Assembly: GCA_001179505.1 (NCBI GenBank)
Contig: CDMY01000305.1
Coordinates: 73,878 to 137,877 of the forward strand
Length of the DNA: 64,000 bases
Source of the DNA: Vitrella brassicaformis
Taxonomy: Eukaryota > Sar > Vitrellaceae
Reading direction: 5' to 3'
The notes beneath the pieces are model-generated. The model searched no databases. It was not told where the DNA came from and saw only the letters and a list, made by a program, of their open reading frames with translations. The translations under genes were made by a program, and so were the position numbers. Positions 22,773 to 32,846 of this stretch are shown here, piece after piece (the stretch's first letter is position 1; each line of letters begins with the position of its first letter).

Positions 22773-23287
22773 GCTGGGAATCTTCCACCAACTGCCGACT
22801 CACAGCGCTCACTACCAGCTCACTACCGTCGAGTCGCCTAAATGGCGCACAGACAAACACACATGCATCGAGATCAATGTGCCGGCGGATGAAGGCTGCT
22901 TACTGGGGATGTGCTGCGGCTGCATCTCACCCTGTGATCGCAAAGAGGGTTCGTTGTGTAGGGTTTTTGACCCTTCAGGGTTTGTGAAAACCCAACCCCT
23001 TACCGTCCCGCGCACTCACAGGTACGTACGAAAGGCCGTCCGCGGCGGACTCCGCCTCTCTATACTACTATACCCCCCCTCCCAGACAGGCAGGCAGGCA
23101 GGCAGGTCGTCCCACCCATCAATACCCCTTCAACACCCCTCAATGCATTGTGTCTGAAGCATGCCTGCATCATATCAATCGTGCTGTGCTCGGCGAAATG
23201 ATGCATGCATTGGCCGTGACGTGTCATGTGAATGTATGTCTGTAGGTGGGTGGTGCGCATTCGGTAACTAATTGTCGTTCGTGAGCC
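22773..23287. promoter_or_regulatory. Divergent promoter region with telo-box-like sequence
   Basis: 515 bp between divergent starts. It contains TAGGGTTT (22959-22966), followed within 25 bp by GACCCTTCAGGGTTTGTG and AAAACCC, so both orientations of the telo-box half-site cluster here. A CAGG tetranucleotide repeat (about 23088-23104) lies nearer the plus-strand gene. Confidence 0.45.
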
Positions 23288-24709
23288 ATGGACGACGCGG
23301 TGGAGGAGGTCCAGCCTCAGCCGCAGCCGCAGGGAGGACAGCCGCAGGGACATGATGGGGCTGGAGGGGGAGGGCAGCAGCAGCAGCAGCAGCAGCAGCA
23401 GCCGCCGGGGGGTGTGTTGCAGAAGACCCACGGTCAGTATATGGAGCTGCTCAAGGACATCCTTCCTGTGGAGCCGATGCTCGTCTTCTTCTGCCAACAC
23501 AGAGGTAGGTACTAAGTTACGTCCGCACGCACACACGCACGTTCGTGCAGTGAGTGCCCTGCACGCCCGCATATATCGATACGCTGCCTGTCTGCATGTT
23601 CCATCTCTCTCTGTCTCTCTGTATGGTATATATGTGTCTGTCTGTAGATGCCGACTGGCAGTACATTTTCCGCGACGTGGTCAAGAAGGGCTGCCAGGGC
23701 TCCGCGCACCCCAAGCAGCGGCCCGTGGAGAAGGACTGCTCCCTCTGGCTTCTGCCGGGACAGTTCAGAGTGACCATTCCGCTGGACAACGATCGCATCA
23801 GCCGGCTCAACGCCCACCGGTGGGCCAAGATGGCCGTGGTCTGCGAGAAGATCCGGCTCATCGCGATCCGGTGGGACAAGTGGCTTCTCCTGAAGGCGCT
23901 CTCCAGCAACAAAAAAATCATCACCGTCACGCACAAACACGTGGTACATACGCATCGCATACACACACGGTCAACTGATCGGGGTCAGTCAGTCAGCTGT
24001 GTGTACCTGTCTGTCTGTCTGTCTGTCTGTCTGTGGGCTGGCTGTCTGTCTGTCCGTGTGTGTGTGTCCGTGTGTGGAGCAGGAGAAGTTGTTTGAGAAG
24101 TACGAGAAGCAGCAGGTGGGCGCGATGCCCCTGGCGGTGCTTGAGTACGAGCTACTGGCGCTGGCGGGGCTCGGGGCGCCGCTGCACTCGATCACGTGGA
24201 GCTACCCCAATGGCGGCTGGGCGGAGCCGACCATCGATGCCATCAACTTCGCGACCGGCCGGCTGCACNNNNNNNNNNNNNNNNNNNNNNNNNNNNNNNN
24301 NNNNNNNNNNNNNNNNNNNNNNNNNNNNNNNNNNNNNNNNNNNNNNNNNNNNNNNNNNNNNNNNNNNNNNNNNNNNNNNNNNNNNNNNNNNNNNNNNNNN
24401 NNNNNNNNNNNNNNNNNNNNNNNNNNNNNNNNNNNNNNNNNNNNNNNNNNNNNNNNNNNNNNNNNNNNNNNNNNNNNNNNNNNNNNNNNNNNNNNNNNNN
24501 NNNNNNNNNNNNNNNNNNNNNNNNNNNNNNNNNNNNNNNNNNNNNNNNNNNNNNNNNNNNNNNNNNNNGACCTCAACCGTGTGCTGGACGGCCAGCACTC
24601 GGACAAGTACGCCGAGTACATCCGCCGCATCCGGGAGGCGGCCGCCCTGCCCGGCCTCACCGTCACCGTCACGACCAACCACAAATACCTCAACATGAAC
24701 CTCCACTAG
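23288..24709 (+). CDS. Unknown protein, N-terminal Gln-rich; interrupted by assembly gap
   Basis: Exons 23288-23504, 23648-23940 and 24083-24709 join in frame. The N-terminus is acidic then Gln/Pro/Gly rich (a nine-Gln run near 23378-23403). The middle is well-ordered (YMELLKDILPVEPMLVFF, DWQYIFRDVVKKGCQG, WLLPGQFRVTIPLDNDRIS, WAKMAVVCEKIRLIAIRW). After HKH comes EKLFEKYEKQQ and LAVLEYELLALAGLGAPLHS. 300 N's (24269-24568) replace roughly 100 codons; if the gap size is correct the frame continues to KYLNMNLH and TAG. No known family recognised. Confidence 0.7.
24269..24568. other. Assembly gap (300 N)
   Basis: Exactly 300 N's, a round number suggesting an estimated or placeholder scaffold gap. 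It lies inside the third exon of the gene at 23288-24709, so the true length is unknown even though the frame happens to be preserved. Confidence 0.98.
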
Positions 24710-25508
24710 GTACGTACGTACGTACAGGCCTGGGCCGATAAATAGATTAGACAGACCATTACTGACTGAGAGTACATACATACATAATGCGGTCTGTGTG
24801 GTGTTTGTGCGTCTGTGTGTGATCTGCCTGCCTGCCTGCAGTCGTGCACCTGACCGACCTGCTGGAGTGATTGAGTGAGTTCATCTGTCTGTCTGTCGGT
24901 CGGTCGGTCGGTCGGAGGGAGGGAGGAAGGGAGGGAGGGACCGAGGGGCTGCAGGCAGCGGAGAGGTTGCAAGCTTGGGGCGGGCAATGGGTGGATGGTG
25001 CCTCTGGCTGGCATGCATATATGTGTAGCTAGGGTGGGTGGTGGTTGCCCTGCCCCTTTTGCAAACAACACGCGTGACTGACTGAGTGAGTGAGTGAGGA
25101 AGGTCGATCGATCGACCGCTGTGGATAGCCGAGCCGGCCACCTGGTTGGACGGACGGACACATCTATCTCTGTGCAAACCTCCATGTAATGTTCACGTGT
25201 GTGTGTGCGTGTGGCGTGAGCTGTGCGTGTTGGTGGGTTGGAACGCTCATACACAAATACATACGGACGGATCCAGAAAATGACTTCCGTCAGTGCAGTT
25301 CTGCATCTCTTTCTCCAACCAGCGATTGATTCCTGGAACCCGGCCACACATATGAATGACACCAGGGCGCCTGCCGGGCGAGTGCACCGCGCACCTGGGT
25401 TAGGGTATGTGGGGTCAGGGGTTTTGGGTCAGATCTGAGGGGCTTGAGGCCTCAGGCAGTTGAGCAGAGCGGAGGGGAGGCGTACGTTGATTTGCATCGT
25501 CCACCGAT
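24710..25508. other. Spacer with tetranucleotide repeats
   Basis: About 800 bp between two plus-strand genes. Contains (TACG)n at 24713-24726, (TCGG)n at 24896-24915 running into a GGGA purine tract, TGAG repeats at 25085-25097 and GATC repeats at 25105-25116. GGTTAGGGTATG at 25398-25409 is a partial telomere-like motif about 100 bp before the next ATG. No coding segment recognised. Confidence 0.5.
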
Positions 25509-26015
25509 ATGAGGACGGTGCTGCAGCGGGTCATCCCTGCGGCCTCGACGCCCCGTTCGGTGTGTGTGCGCCACCTGGGCAACGCCGCACGCGGCCCCCC
25601 TCTCACGCCATACAACGTACACTCCCAATCAAGACACGACGAAAGAGGCGAAAGAGGCTGTGCTCATCTCGTGTGCCTGTCTGTGTGGGGATGGTACGTG
25701 TATGTGCAGGTGCCAGCCCACTTCCAGAATGCGTGTGATCTGTTCGTCAACCCGTCGAGCAGCTACAGCGGTTGGGTGCAGCAGTGCGAGTCGCTCCGGA
25801 TGTTTGTCTTCTGGGGCGTCGTGGCCGGGGTGACCGTCGACCTCGTCAGCAACCCACCCAAGTCGTCCTACTGGCTGCGCTACTCGCCTCGCAGATGGGG
25901 CCCCGCACTCATGGGGATGTTCTCGGGCGGCAGGGGGGAGGGGCTGTTCCTAGAGGGACCGCTGCCCTTCTCGGTGGACGTGGGGCAGCTCTACAAGACA
26001 GAGATGAACAAGTGA
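25509..26015 (+). CDS. Small single-pass membrane protein, probably mitochondrial
   Basis: Two exons, 25509-25616 and 25710-26015, 137 residues. The N-terminus is basic and lacks acids for about 30 residues (MRTVLQRVIPAASTPRSV), like a mitochondrial presequence. A central helix (LRMFVFWGVVAGVTVDLV) is flanked by aromatic, basic segments (YWLRYSPRRWGPALMGMF) and the protein ends YKTEMNK. Size, presequence and one membrane span suggest a subunit of an inner-membrane complex, perhaps one of the lineage-specific respiratory or ATP-synthase subunits of alveolates. That assignment is inference; I do not recognise the family. Confidence 0.7.
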   Translation: MRTVLQRVIPAASTPRSVCVRHLGNAARGPPLTPYNVHSQSRHDERGERGCAHLVCLSVWGWYVYVQVPAHFQNACDLFVNPSSSYSGWVQQCESLRMFVFWGVVAGVTVDLVSNPPKSSYWLRYSPRRWGPALMGMFSGGRGEGLFLEGPLPFSVDVGQLYKTEMNK

Positions 26016-26547
26016 TCAGGCAGAGAGAGAGGGGAGAGAGGGAGGGTGTTGTAGTGAGTCTGGTTTGATTGTGTGTTTTTGTCTGTGCCGTGGCTGCTCG
26101 TTCTCGTCGGGTTCTTGAAGGAGGGCACAATCGGGTCCAAACGATTGACGCCCTCCTGTCGAGGTCGGCAGGAAGGACCAGTCTCGGCACAGCACGACTC
26201 ACAGAGGAACTCAGGAAAGACTGCGTGTCCCATTTGGTTGTCTGTTCGGGTTAGGCAAGAGAGAGGGTGCTGTGTGCAATGTGATATCTTGACTGCGTGT
26301 GGCGGCTGTTGCTCAATCGGCGTCCGTCTCTCGCCGGTGGCTCAGACACAAAACGCCCGTTCGCACTGGGCGCCGTGTGGTCTGATCTACAGGCTTGGGA
26401 CGGTCGCAGATCGAGTTGGGCTGTGACGAGTATTGGTTGGTAGGAAGAAGTGCTCCCCAGTTTGTGCGCGTGTACGTGTTGGTGGACAGACATCAACATT
26501 AATGCAGAGATGCGATGTACAAGCATTCGTTCGGGTCAGTCTGTCGC
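26016..26547. other. Convergent 3' spacer with stem-loop
   Basis: 532 bp between convergent genes. The main structure is a strong hairpin at 26120-26156. Otherwise there is ordinary unique sequence with GA-rich tracts near 26020-26045. Confidence 0.5.
26120..26156 (+). other. Stem-loop in convergent 3' region
   Basis: GGAGGGC (26120-26126) pairs with GCCCTCC (26150-26156), and CAATCG (26128-26133) with CGATTG (26142-26147), around an 8-base loop. It lies about 105 bp after the stop of the 25509 gene and could form in either transcript. It could be a 3'-end signal or a small structured RNA; role unknown. Confidence 0.55.
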
Positions 26548-29500
26548 TCAGTCTGCCAGCTCCTCGAAGTGATAGGCCACCCTACCCACAGCCTCCTCTA
26601 CAGCCACGGCCTCCCTCTCCGCCCGATTCGTCTTCCTCTCGAAATTGTCATTCCTCCGCCTCTCATCCCCACAACCACCATGGCCATGTTGTCTCGATCT
26701 TCGCTGACGTTTCATGAGCTGCTGGTAGACGTGCACCAGGCCCTGAGGCGTCACGCCTGAGATCTCCGAGGCTGCTTGGAGGGTGGCTGGGCGGTGGTGG
26801 TTGAGCTTCTCGACCTCCTCCGCAGACAGACAGGGGAAAGACTCCCTGACACACACACACACACACACATGCACTGGATGTGCACCTCTGTCTCCGTGTG
26901 TTTGGTCTGTTGGCCTCATGGCCTTGTGGTCTCACTACTCACTTTGAGAAGTAGACGTGTGGGGGTATCCTCATCTGGTTGTTCTTGCGCCACGTCTCCA
27001 TCTCCCTCACCTGCCTGTCCAGGTACGCCCCGTACATGCACTCGGCAGCCACCGTGTCGACCATGAAAGCCGGACTCCTCTCGTAACCCTCCCTCTCGAC
27101 CTCCCCTCCCTCTCCCTCTCCCTCCTGTTGTTGCTGGTGCTGCTGCGGTTGCTGGTGCTGCTGGTTGTGTGCGATGATGACATCTTCCACCATGGGAAGG
27201 GTCACGTTGGGCATGGCCAGCGCCTCCCTCGCTGTCTTGCTCCTCTCCCGGTCGGCGCGGGCAATCGAGAGGGCTGGGCCGCCGTAGGCCATCCAGTCAG
27301 TCGAGCTGAGACGGAACGACCTACCAGGCGACAGAAGGCATGGAGAGTTGGTGTGCGGGTGTGCTGTGGTGTTGGTTGGTCACTCGAGTCGTCTGAGCGT
27401 CTTATCGAGTAGCCTCTCGCGCAGCTGGAGGGTCTTGAACCGTTCTTCCGACACGACCCCGGCCTCGTAGCCCTTCCTTGTCAGTCTGACACACACACAC
27501 ATACACACAGACAGACAGACAGACACACGCCAAGCAGACAGAGGGATCATCATCACACGTGTGTATCTGTGTGTGTCCCCGGCCTTTCACCTCATGTCAG
27601 CATTATCGCTCCTCAGCGCCAGGCGATACTCTGCCCGGGAGGTGAACATCCGGTAGGGCTCCTTCGTCCCTTTGGTGACGAGGTCGTCGACCAACACCCC
27701 GATGTAGCCCTCATCACGATCGACAAAGAAGGGCGACTGGCCCAGCGCCGCCCTGCCCCCGTTGATGCCCGCTATGATGCCCTGAGCACCTGCCTCCTCA
27801 TAGCCTGGACACGCACAGGAATGGTGAGGAATGCATGGTGTGTTGCGTGTTGTACTACTAACTAACCAGTGGTGCCGCAGATTTGGCCCGCGAGGTAGAG
27901 TCCCGGGATGGATCTCGTCTCGAGCGTGTGGAACAGGGCGCGCGCATCCACAAAGTCGTACTCGACGTCATACCTGCACGCAATGCATTTATCACATGCA
28001 TCACAACGCCACACCATCCATGAGTCAGTCATGCGTGGGTGTCTGCCCATCCAGCCGGCCTTACCCGGGCCTGACGATTTCTGCCTCCTCGAGGCCAGGA
28101 ATCGTCCTCAGATAGTCCGCCTGTACGTGTTCAGGGAAGCACCCCGACAGGCCGTTGGGGTACACCACGTGTGTGTTGAGCCCTTCGGGCTCTAACCACA
28201 CGATGTGACGGTCACGGTCGGGGAAACGCTCAACCTGCACGCCGCGCACAGGACAGACAGACAGACAGACAGACAGAAACATACATATATTCATCGCTGC
28301 TGTGCAGGTCTGTCTGTTTATGTCGACCTTCTTCCAGATGGATGGGCAGTATCTCGGCCCCACCCCTTCCCCATCCCCACTGTCGTAGTCAGGCAGCGTG
28401 TCCAAATTCGCAGATATCACCCTTAATGAAGTGAATCAACCCACACGCACACGGTGGACACACATAGATAGGCATAGATAGATACGTTCGTCTGTCGCTG
28501 AGCGTCTGTCTATGTGCATCCACCCACCCACCCACCCACACTGACTGAGCACCTACCTGTGAGTGTCTGCGTTGGTGTAGGTCTTGTGGCACTGGATGAA
28601 GTGGTCGCTCGGGATGGTGACGCCCCGCTGGCTGATCTGGTTGAGGAAGGAGAAGGGCTCAGGTGGGTCCTCACTCGGCTGCGCCTCCAGCCGCTCCCAA
28701 TCGATGGTGCGGCCGTCCAGACGGGGAGGGGTGCCTTCGAAGGCATCGCACACATACACGGCCATACAGCACACACACCCAGTGTATTCATTTGGATGCA
28801 TTTACCTGTCTTGAGCCTGCCCAGCTGGAAACCCATTCTATCGAGCGTTTGCGCCAGGCCCACCGAAGGAGGCTCAACCGCCTCCGAGTCGCGTAAATGA
28901 CGGCCTGCGCTGTACCTGCACCACACGCAGGAACGATATATCGAGATTGACCTGACGCACACAGGTGTGGTGTGGTGTGACTGCGCGACTGACCCCTGCC
29001 TTCCGATCCAGCACTTGCCCCTAAGGAAAGTGCCGGTGGTGACGACCACCCTGCCGCCCTCGATGTCCCTCCCGTCGCCCAGCCGCACCCCACGCACAGC
29101 GCCTCCATCCAGCAACACATCCTCTACTGACGCCTCTGCGAACGATCAACAGGAGAGAGAACGGTCCACCCATCCATCCATCCATCCATCCGTCCATCTG
29201 TGTGTTGCTGACCAACGATGCGCAGATTGGGGTAAGCCGACAGGGTCGCCTGCATGGCCTCCTTGTAGAGGTCCCTGTCAGCCTGTGCGCGCGGCCCCCT
29301 GACGGCCGGCCCCTTGCTGCGGTTGAGCAGCCTGAAGTGGATGCCTGCCCTGTCGATCGTCACACCCATCAGGCCGTCCAGCGCGTCGATCTCCCGCACT
29401 AAATGCCCCTTGCCGATGCCGCCGATAGAAGGGTTGCATGACATCTCACCTGAACAACAACAAAACCCACCCACCCACACACAACATACGCACACGGGGT

Positions 29501-29949
29501 GGACTGAACTTCACCTGCCGCGGCTGGCTTGCTCACCGATGGTGTCGGTCCTCTGTGTGACGAGTACGGTGTCCGCTCCAGTCCGCGCCGCGCCTGCAGC
29601 GGCCTCGCAGCCGGCATGGCCGCCGCCAATCACCACCACATCGGCCTTGAGCGGTGCAAGGGAGGAGAGCGGAGGCAGGGATGACACAGACGAGCGATGC
29701 CGCGAACGCATCCGGTCATGAAAACCCTGAAAACGATGCAGAGGAAGCCGCAGACAGGGATGAATGCGGTGTCTTTGTCTGCTGTGTAGTCTCGTGTGCG
29801 TATCATACCGATGTGAGAAAGGCGTGTTTGTGTTTGCGGCTGACAATAGGCCTCCTGCGGACCATCGGCTGGCATGGCTCGCCGCTGCCGCATCCAGACG
29901 ACGACGTCAGCAAGGAGGTGAAGAGCGCTCCTTCACTCAACAGCTTCAT
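26548..29949 (-). CDS. mnmG: tRNA uridine 5-carboxymethylaminomethyl modification enzyme MnmG/GidA (organellar)
   Basis: Multi-exon, FAD-dependent enzyme that with MnmE installs the 5-carboxymethylaminomethyl group on wobble uridine of organellar tRNAs. Start at 29949 gives a basic, hydroxylated leader ([20 protein letters not shown]) spliced in phase to the next exon. Landmarks: FAD motif [12 protein letters not shown] (about 29633-29598); [20 protein letters not shown] and [20 protein letters not shown] (about 29440-29290); [77 protein letters not shown]; and C-terminal [17 protein letters not shown]-type helix. Oddities: a Gln/Glu-rich insertion (27105-27180) just before the conserved QVREME helix, and a basic extension of about 50 residues after [16 protein letters not shown]. 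Nuclear-encoded, presumably for plastid or mitochondrion. Confidence 0.92.
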
Positions 29950-30408
29950 TCAGCAGACAGTGGCCAGATCTATAGCTCTATGAGGCCTTCCATGCTATCC
30001 GTGATCCACAGAAGAGCTGGCGGAATAGCTCGCGGCTCGTCGACAGCCAGCGCAGCGGCACCAGCTCCGCGAGCGCAAAAGGGACGGAAAATGCCAAGCT
30101 CGCATTCTGCGATCGCCCGAGGGGGCGAGGATGGATATCTTTCGCGTTTGAGCGTTTTCGACGGACGAGAGGGACATGCTCAATCGCCTCATAAGCCAAA
30201 ACAACATCAGCTCTGCTTCGTCACCATACTCACCATCAGCGAGTATGGCCGGCGTGAAGTGGTGAGTAGGGAGGCCTCCTGATGGCCAAGCGACACTGCC
30301 CGCGTCAAGAGGTGAGAAGAAGGGAACCAAAAACACGGAGGATAAGACGCACGCCGCACCGCGTGAAGCTCTCGTGTGCCTGTGTTCGTTCAGAAGGATG
30401 TAGATGGG
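29950..30408. promoter_or_regulatory. Divergent promoter region
   Basis: 459 bp between the divergent starts of mnmG and the F-box-like gene. No tandem repeats and no telo-box; sequence is unique and balanced in composition, unlike the repeat-rich convergent spacers. Confidence 0.4.
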
Positions 30409-32362
30409 ATGTTAGCCGACGGTGATGACGCTGATGCCTCACAGCAGGGCGGACAGCAGGTGCGCGGATGATGCATTAATGCAGTCACATGTATACAGCT
30501 TCTCGGTCTTGTGTGTTGCTTGCTTTGTGCAACAGTCGTCTGCCTCGCTGCCCCTCTGGGTGGTGCCGCCCGATACGCTCTCGACAATCCTCCTGCCCCT
30601 GCTCGCCACACAGTGCGTCGTCGGCACACTCTCACTCGTCCGCAAGGCGTTCCACGCCATCGCCGCAGACCCCTCCAACCACCACACCGTCTTCATCCGC
30701 AGCCACAAGCCCATCCACCTCACACACACGCAGCTCCGCGTGTGGCCTCCTCGACTCAGTCAGACCAAGCGGGCGGTGCTCATCTGTCCGGTGACGGAGA
30801 GCGTCGCGAGTCTGATCGAGGGCATGCGGCGCACCCTGGCGTACCTCCATCTGGACGAGCCGGTGTCACAACTGCAGCGAACGCATAGGCTGCTGTCGAT
30901 GCGCCAGGTGACGTCGATGTTAGTGTTCTCGGCGCTTGAGGAGGTGCGTGTGGGCGGCGAGTGGGTGCAGGCTGCGCGCCGCAAGAGATGGGCACTCAGG
31001 TGAGCGAACACGCTAAGGAACGACTCACACAGCATAGCGGTTCCCATGGTGTGTGTGCGTCGTTTCAGATGGCTGGTGTCGTTGAGCATCCGCGACAGCC
31101 CTTTGAGTGGTCGGCGGGCGGACCTCGTGTGGTGGTGGCGGTCACACTCTTCACGCCTCCGGTCGTTTGAGTTCGACGATGGCGGCCGTGGAGGAGGGCA
31201 TTCCTTGCACGAGCTGCTCGTGACAACCACCTTCGTGCGTGACCTGCGTGCGCTGAAGGTGCTGCGGCTCACCACCAGTGGGTCCTCCTTTCCTGAGGTG
31301 GACGACACGGACCTGCTGGCTGAGCACGGCCTCAGACTTGAGGAGATCGACATCGCCATCGTAGGAACCGACCATTCGGACAAGGTGGGGCGCCAACAAC
31401 CGCAGAAAGGCAGCACTCTGTATTCTTGTCTGTGTGAGTGTGTCCCACAGTTTGTCGAGACGGACCTGTTGCGCAAGTCGTGCCTGGCGCCTGGGGCGAT
31501 TGAGCGATGGGACCGGAGCGACTTCTGCTTCGACACCCACTTCCTCTTCGGCGGCGAAACGACGTCGGCCGAGGAGCTGTCCAGACGCGCCGACAGCATC
31601 AAGCTGCTCGCCTCTGTAGCTACCAAAGTGCATCTGACCGCTTACCTCGGCGATGCTGCACGAGTGCCGTACCCCGCACTCTACGCCATCGTCCCATCGC
31701 TCGTATTTTCGCGGGCAGAGCATCTGTGTCTTGACTGCGACTTTCTGCCTGAGATGGTGCTGTCCAATGTCGCCCACATGTTTCCCTGCGTGAGACGGGT
31801 GGAGGCGATGGTGGGATATTTTGCTGATGAGTTGAGACAGAGAGTGCTGGGGCAGCTGCCAGCCCTCGAGGCACTCGTCGACAGTGTGTCGGAAAGAGAC
31901 GAGGACGGCGAGTTTCTGATGCGAGTCGATCAGATAGAAAAGGACAGGCCAATCGTCGAGCGCATTCACCACATCACTGCCCACACGCAGTTGCACTACG
32001 AGCAAGGCGACACAAGCGATTTCTTCAGAACTTGTAGAGAGCTGGCCCACTCGTGTGCGCGGGCGGTTCACTTTCTGCCCCGTTTAGAGAGGATCGTTGT
32101 TGGCATGAGGGTTGGAGGCGAGGGGTGGGAGGGGCAGGAAGACATAGTGGCCACGCTGCAAGAAAATCGGACGTTCCGTCCTGACACGGACGACTTCACT
32201 CAGGTGGCTTTTCACCGCTTGCTTCGTTTCTATGGCTTTGAGATGGTGGAGCTGCCCCGGCTGGCCTTCGACTGTCGTGTGGAGATGCGCCGGCTCGGCC
32301 TGTGCATCCCATCACAGAAACGCATCACTGACTACTTCTCTGCCAGACAAAGAGTGAGATAG
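30409..32362 (+). CDS. F-box-like protein with leucine-rich C-terminal region
   Basis: Four exons join perfectly: 30409-30459, 30536-30999, 31069-31384, 31451-32362, giving 580 residues. After a short acidic start (MLADGDDADASQQGGQQ) comes an F-box-like segment: LPLWVVPPDTLSTILLPLLA then LSLVRKAFHAIA. The remainder has irregular leucine-rich segments (LRALKVLRLTTSG, GLRLEEIDIAIVG, AEHLCLDCDFLPEM, CVRRVEAMVGYF, LPRLERIVVGM), resembling the LRR-type substrate domain of FBXL proteins without a strict consensus. The layout resembles the genes at 18005 and 20339, so all three may belong to one expanded family; this copy is intact. Likely an SCF adaptor by analogy. Confidence 0.75.
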
Positions 32363-32846
32363 ACAGGGGGAGGGCGGTGGTAGCTGTACAGGCGGTCGGT
32401 GGACTTGGGAACGGTTGTGTCTGCGTGTGTGTGGGGAGGTGTTTGTCGATGTGGTCGTCTCCCTACGCTAGGCCTGGCCTGCATACGATGGGGGCCTATT
32501 GCTTGGTGACGCACACATCGCTGAACATTTAAATACCCATGCGCAAGACGCCGGCGGAGTGTGTGTGAATATGATAGATAGCCTGACTGAATGGGATGTA
32601 CGTCAGAGACACAGCTAGCTGTGAATGCCATGGGTGCCTGACCAGTCAATGTGTGCGTGAACATTCAATTCTCACGAATGTTATCATGACAGCAGGTCCT
32701 GCCGTCGAACGACCAGTGCAGTAACCCAGAGCAGCGACAGCCACAACACAAATACACACACACACACACACACGCCCATACAAAGAAAGAAAGAGAGAGA
32801 GAGAGAGAGAGACGGTCACTGTACTGTCGACCTACCCCGCATAGCA
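32363..32846. other. Convergent 3' spacer with CA/GA repeats
   Basis: 484 bp between convergent 3' ends. Contains (CA)n at about 32755-32773 and (GA)n at about 32790-32811. No gene seen. Confidence 0.5.

Noticed and set aside
21424-23157. 577-codon plus-strand open frame
   Set aside because: Antisense shadow of the leucine-rich gene at 20339-22772; composition is not protein-like and the opposite strand has F-box and LRR patterns.
28255-28276. Regular CAGA repeats resembling a direct-repeat array
   Set aside because: Simple tetranucleotide microsatellite without spacers; not CRISPR. Similar tracts occur in many introns of this window.
30760-32071. Two overlapping minus-strand open frames
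   Set aside because: Antisense to the intact four-exon F-box-like gene, whose splice phases all agree.
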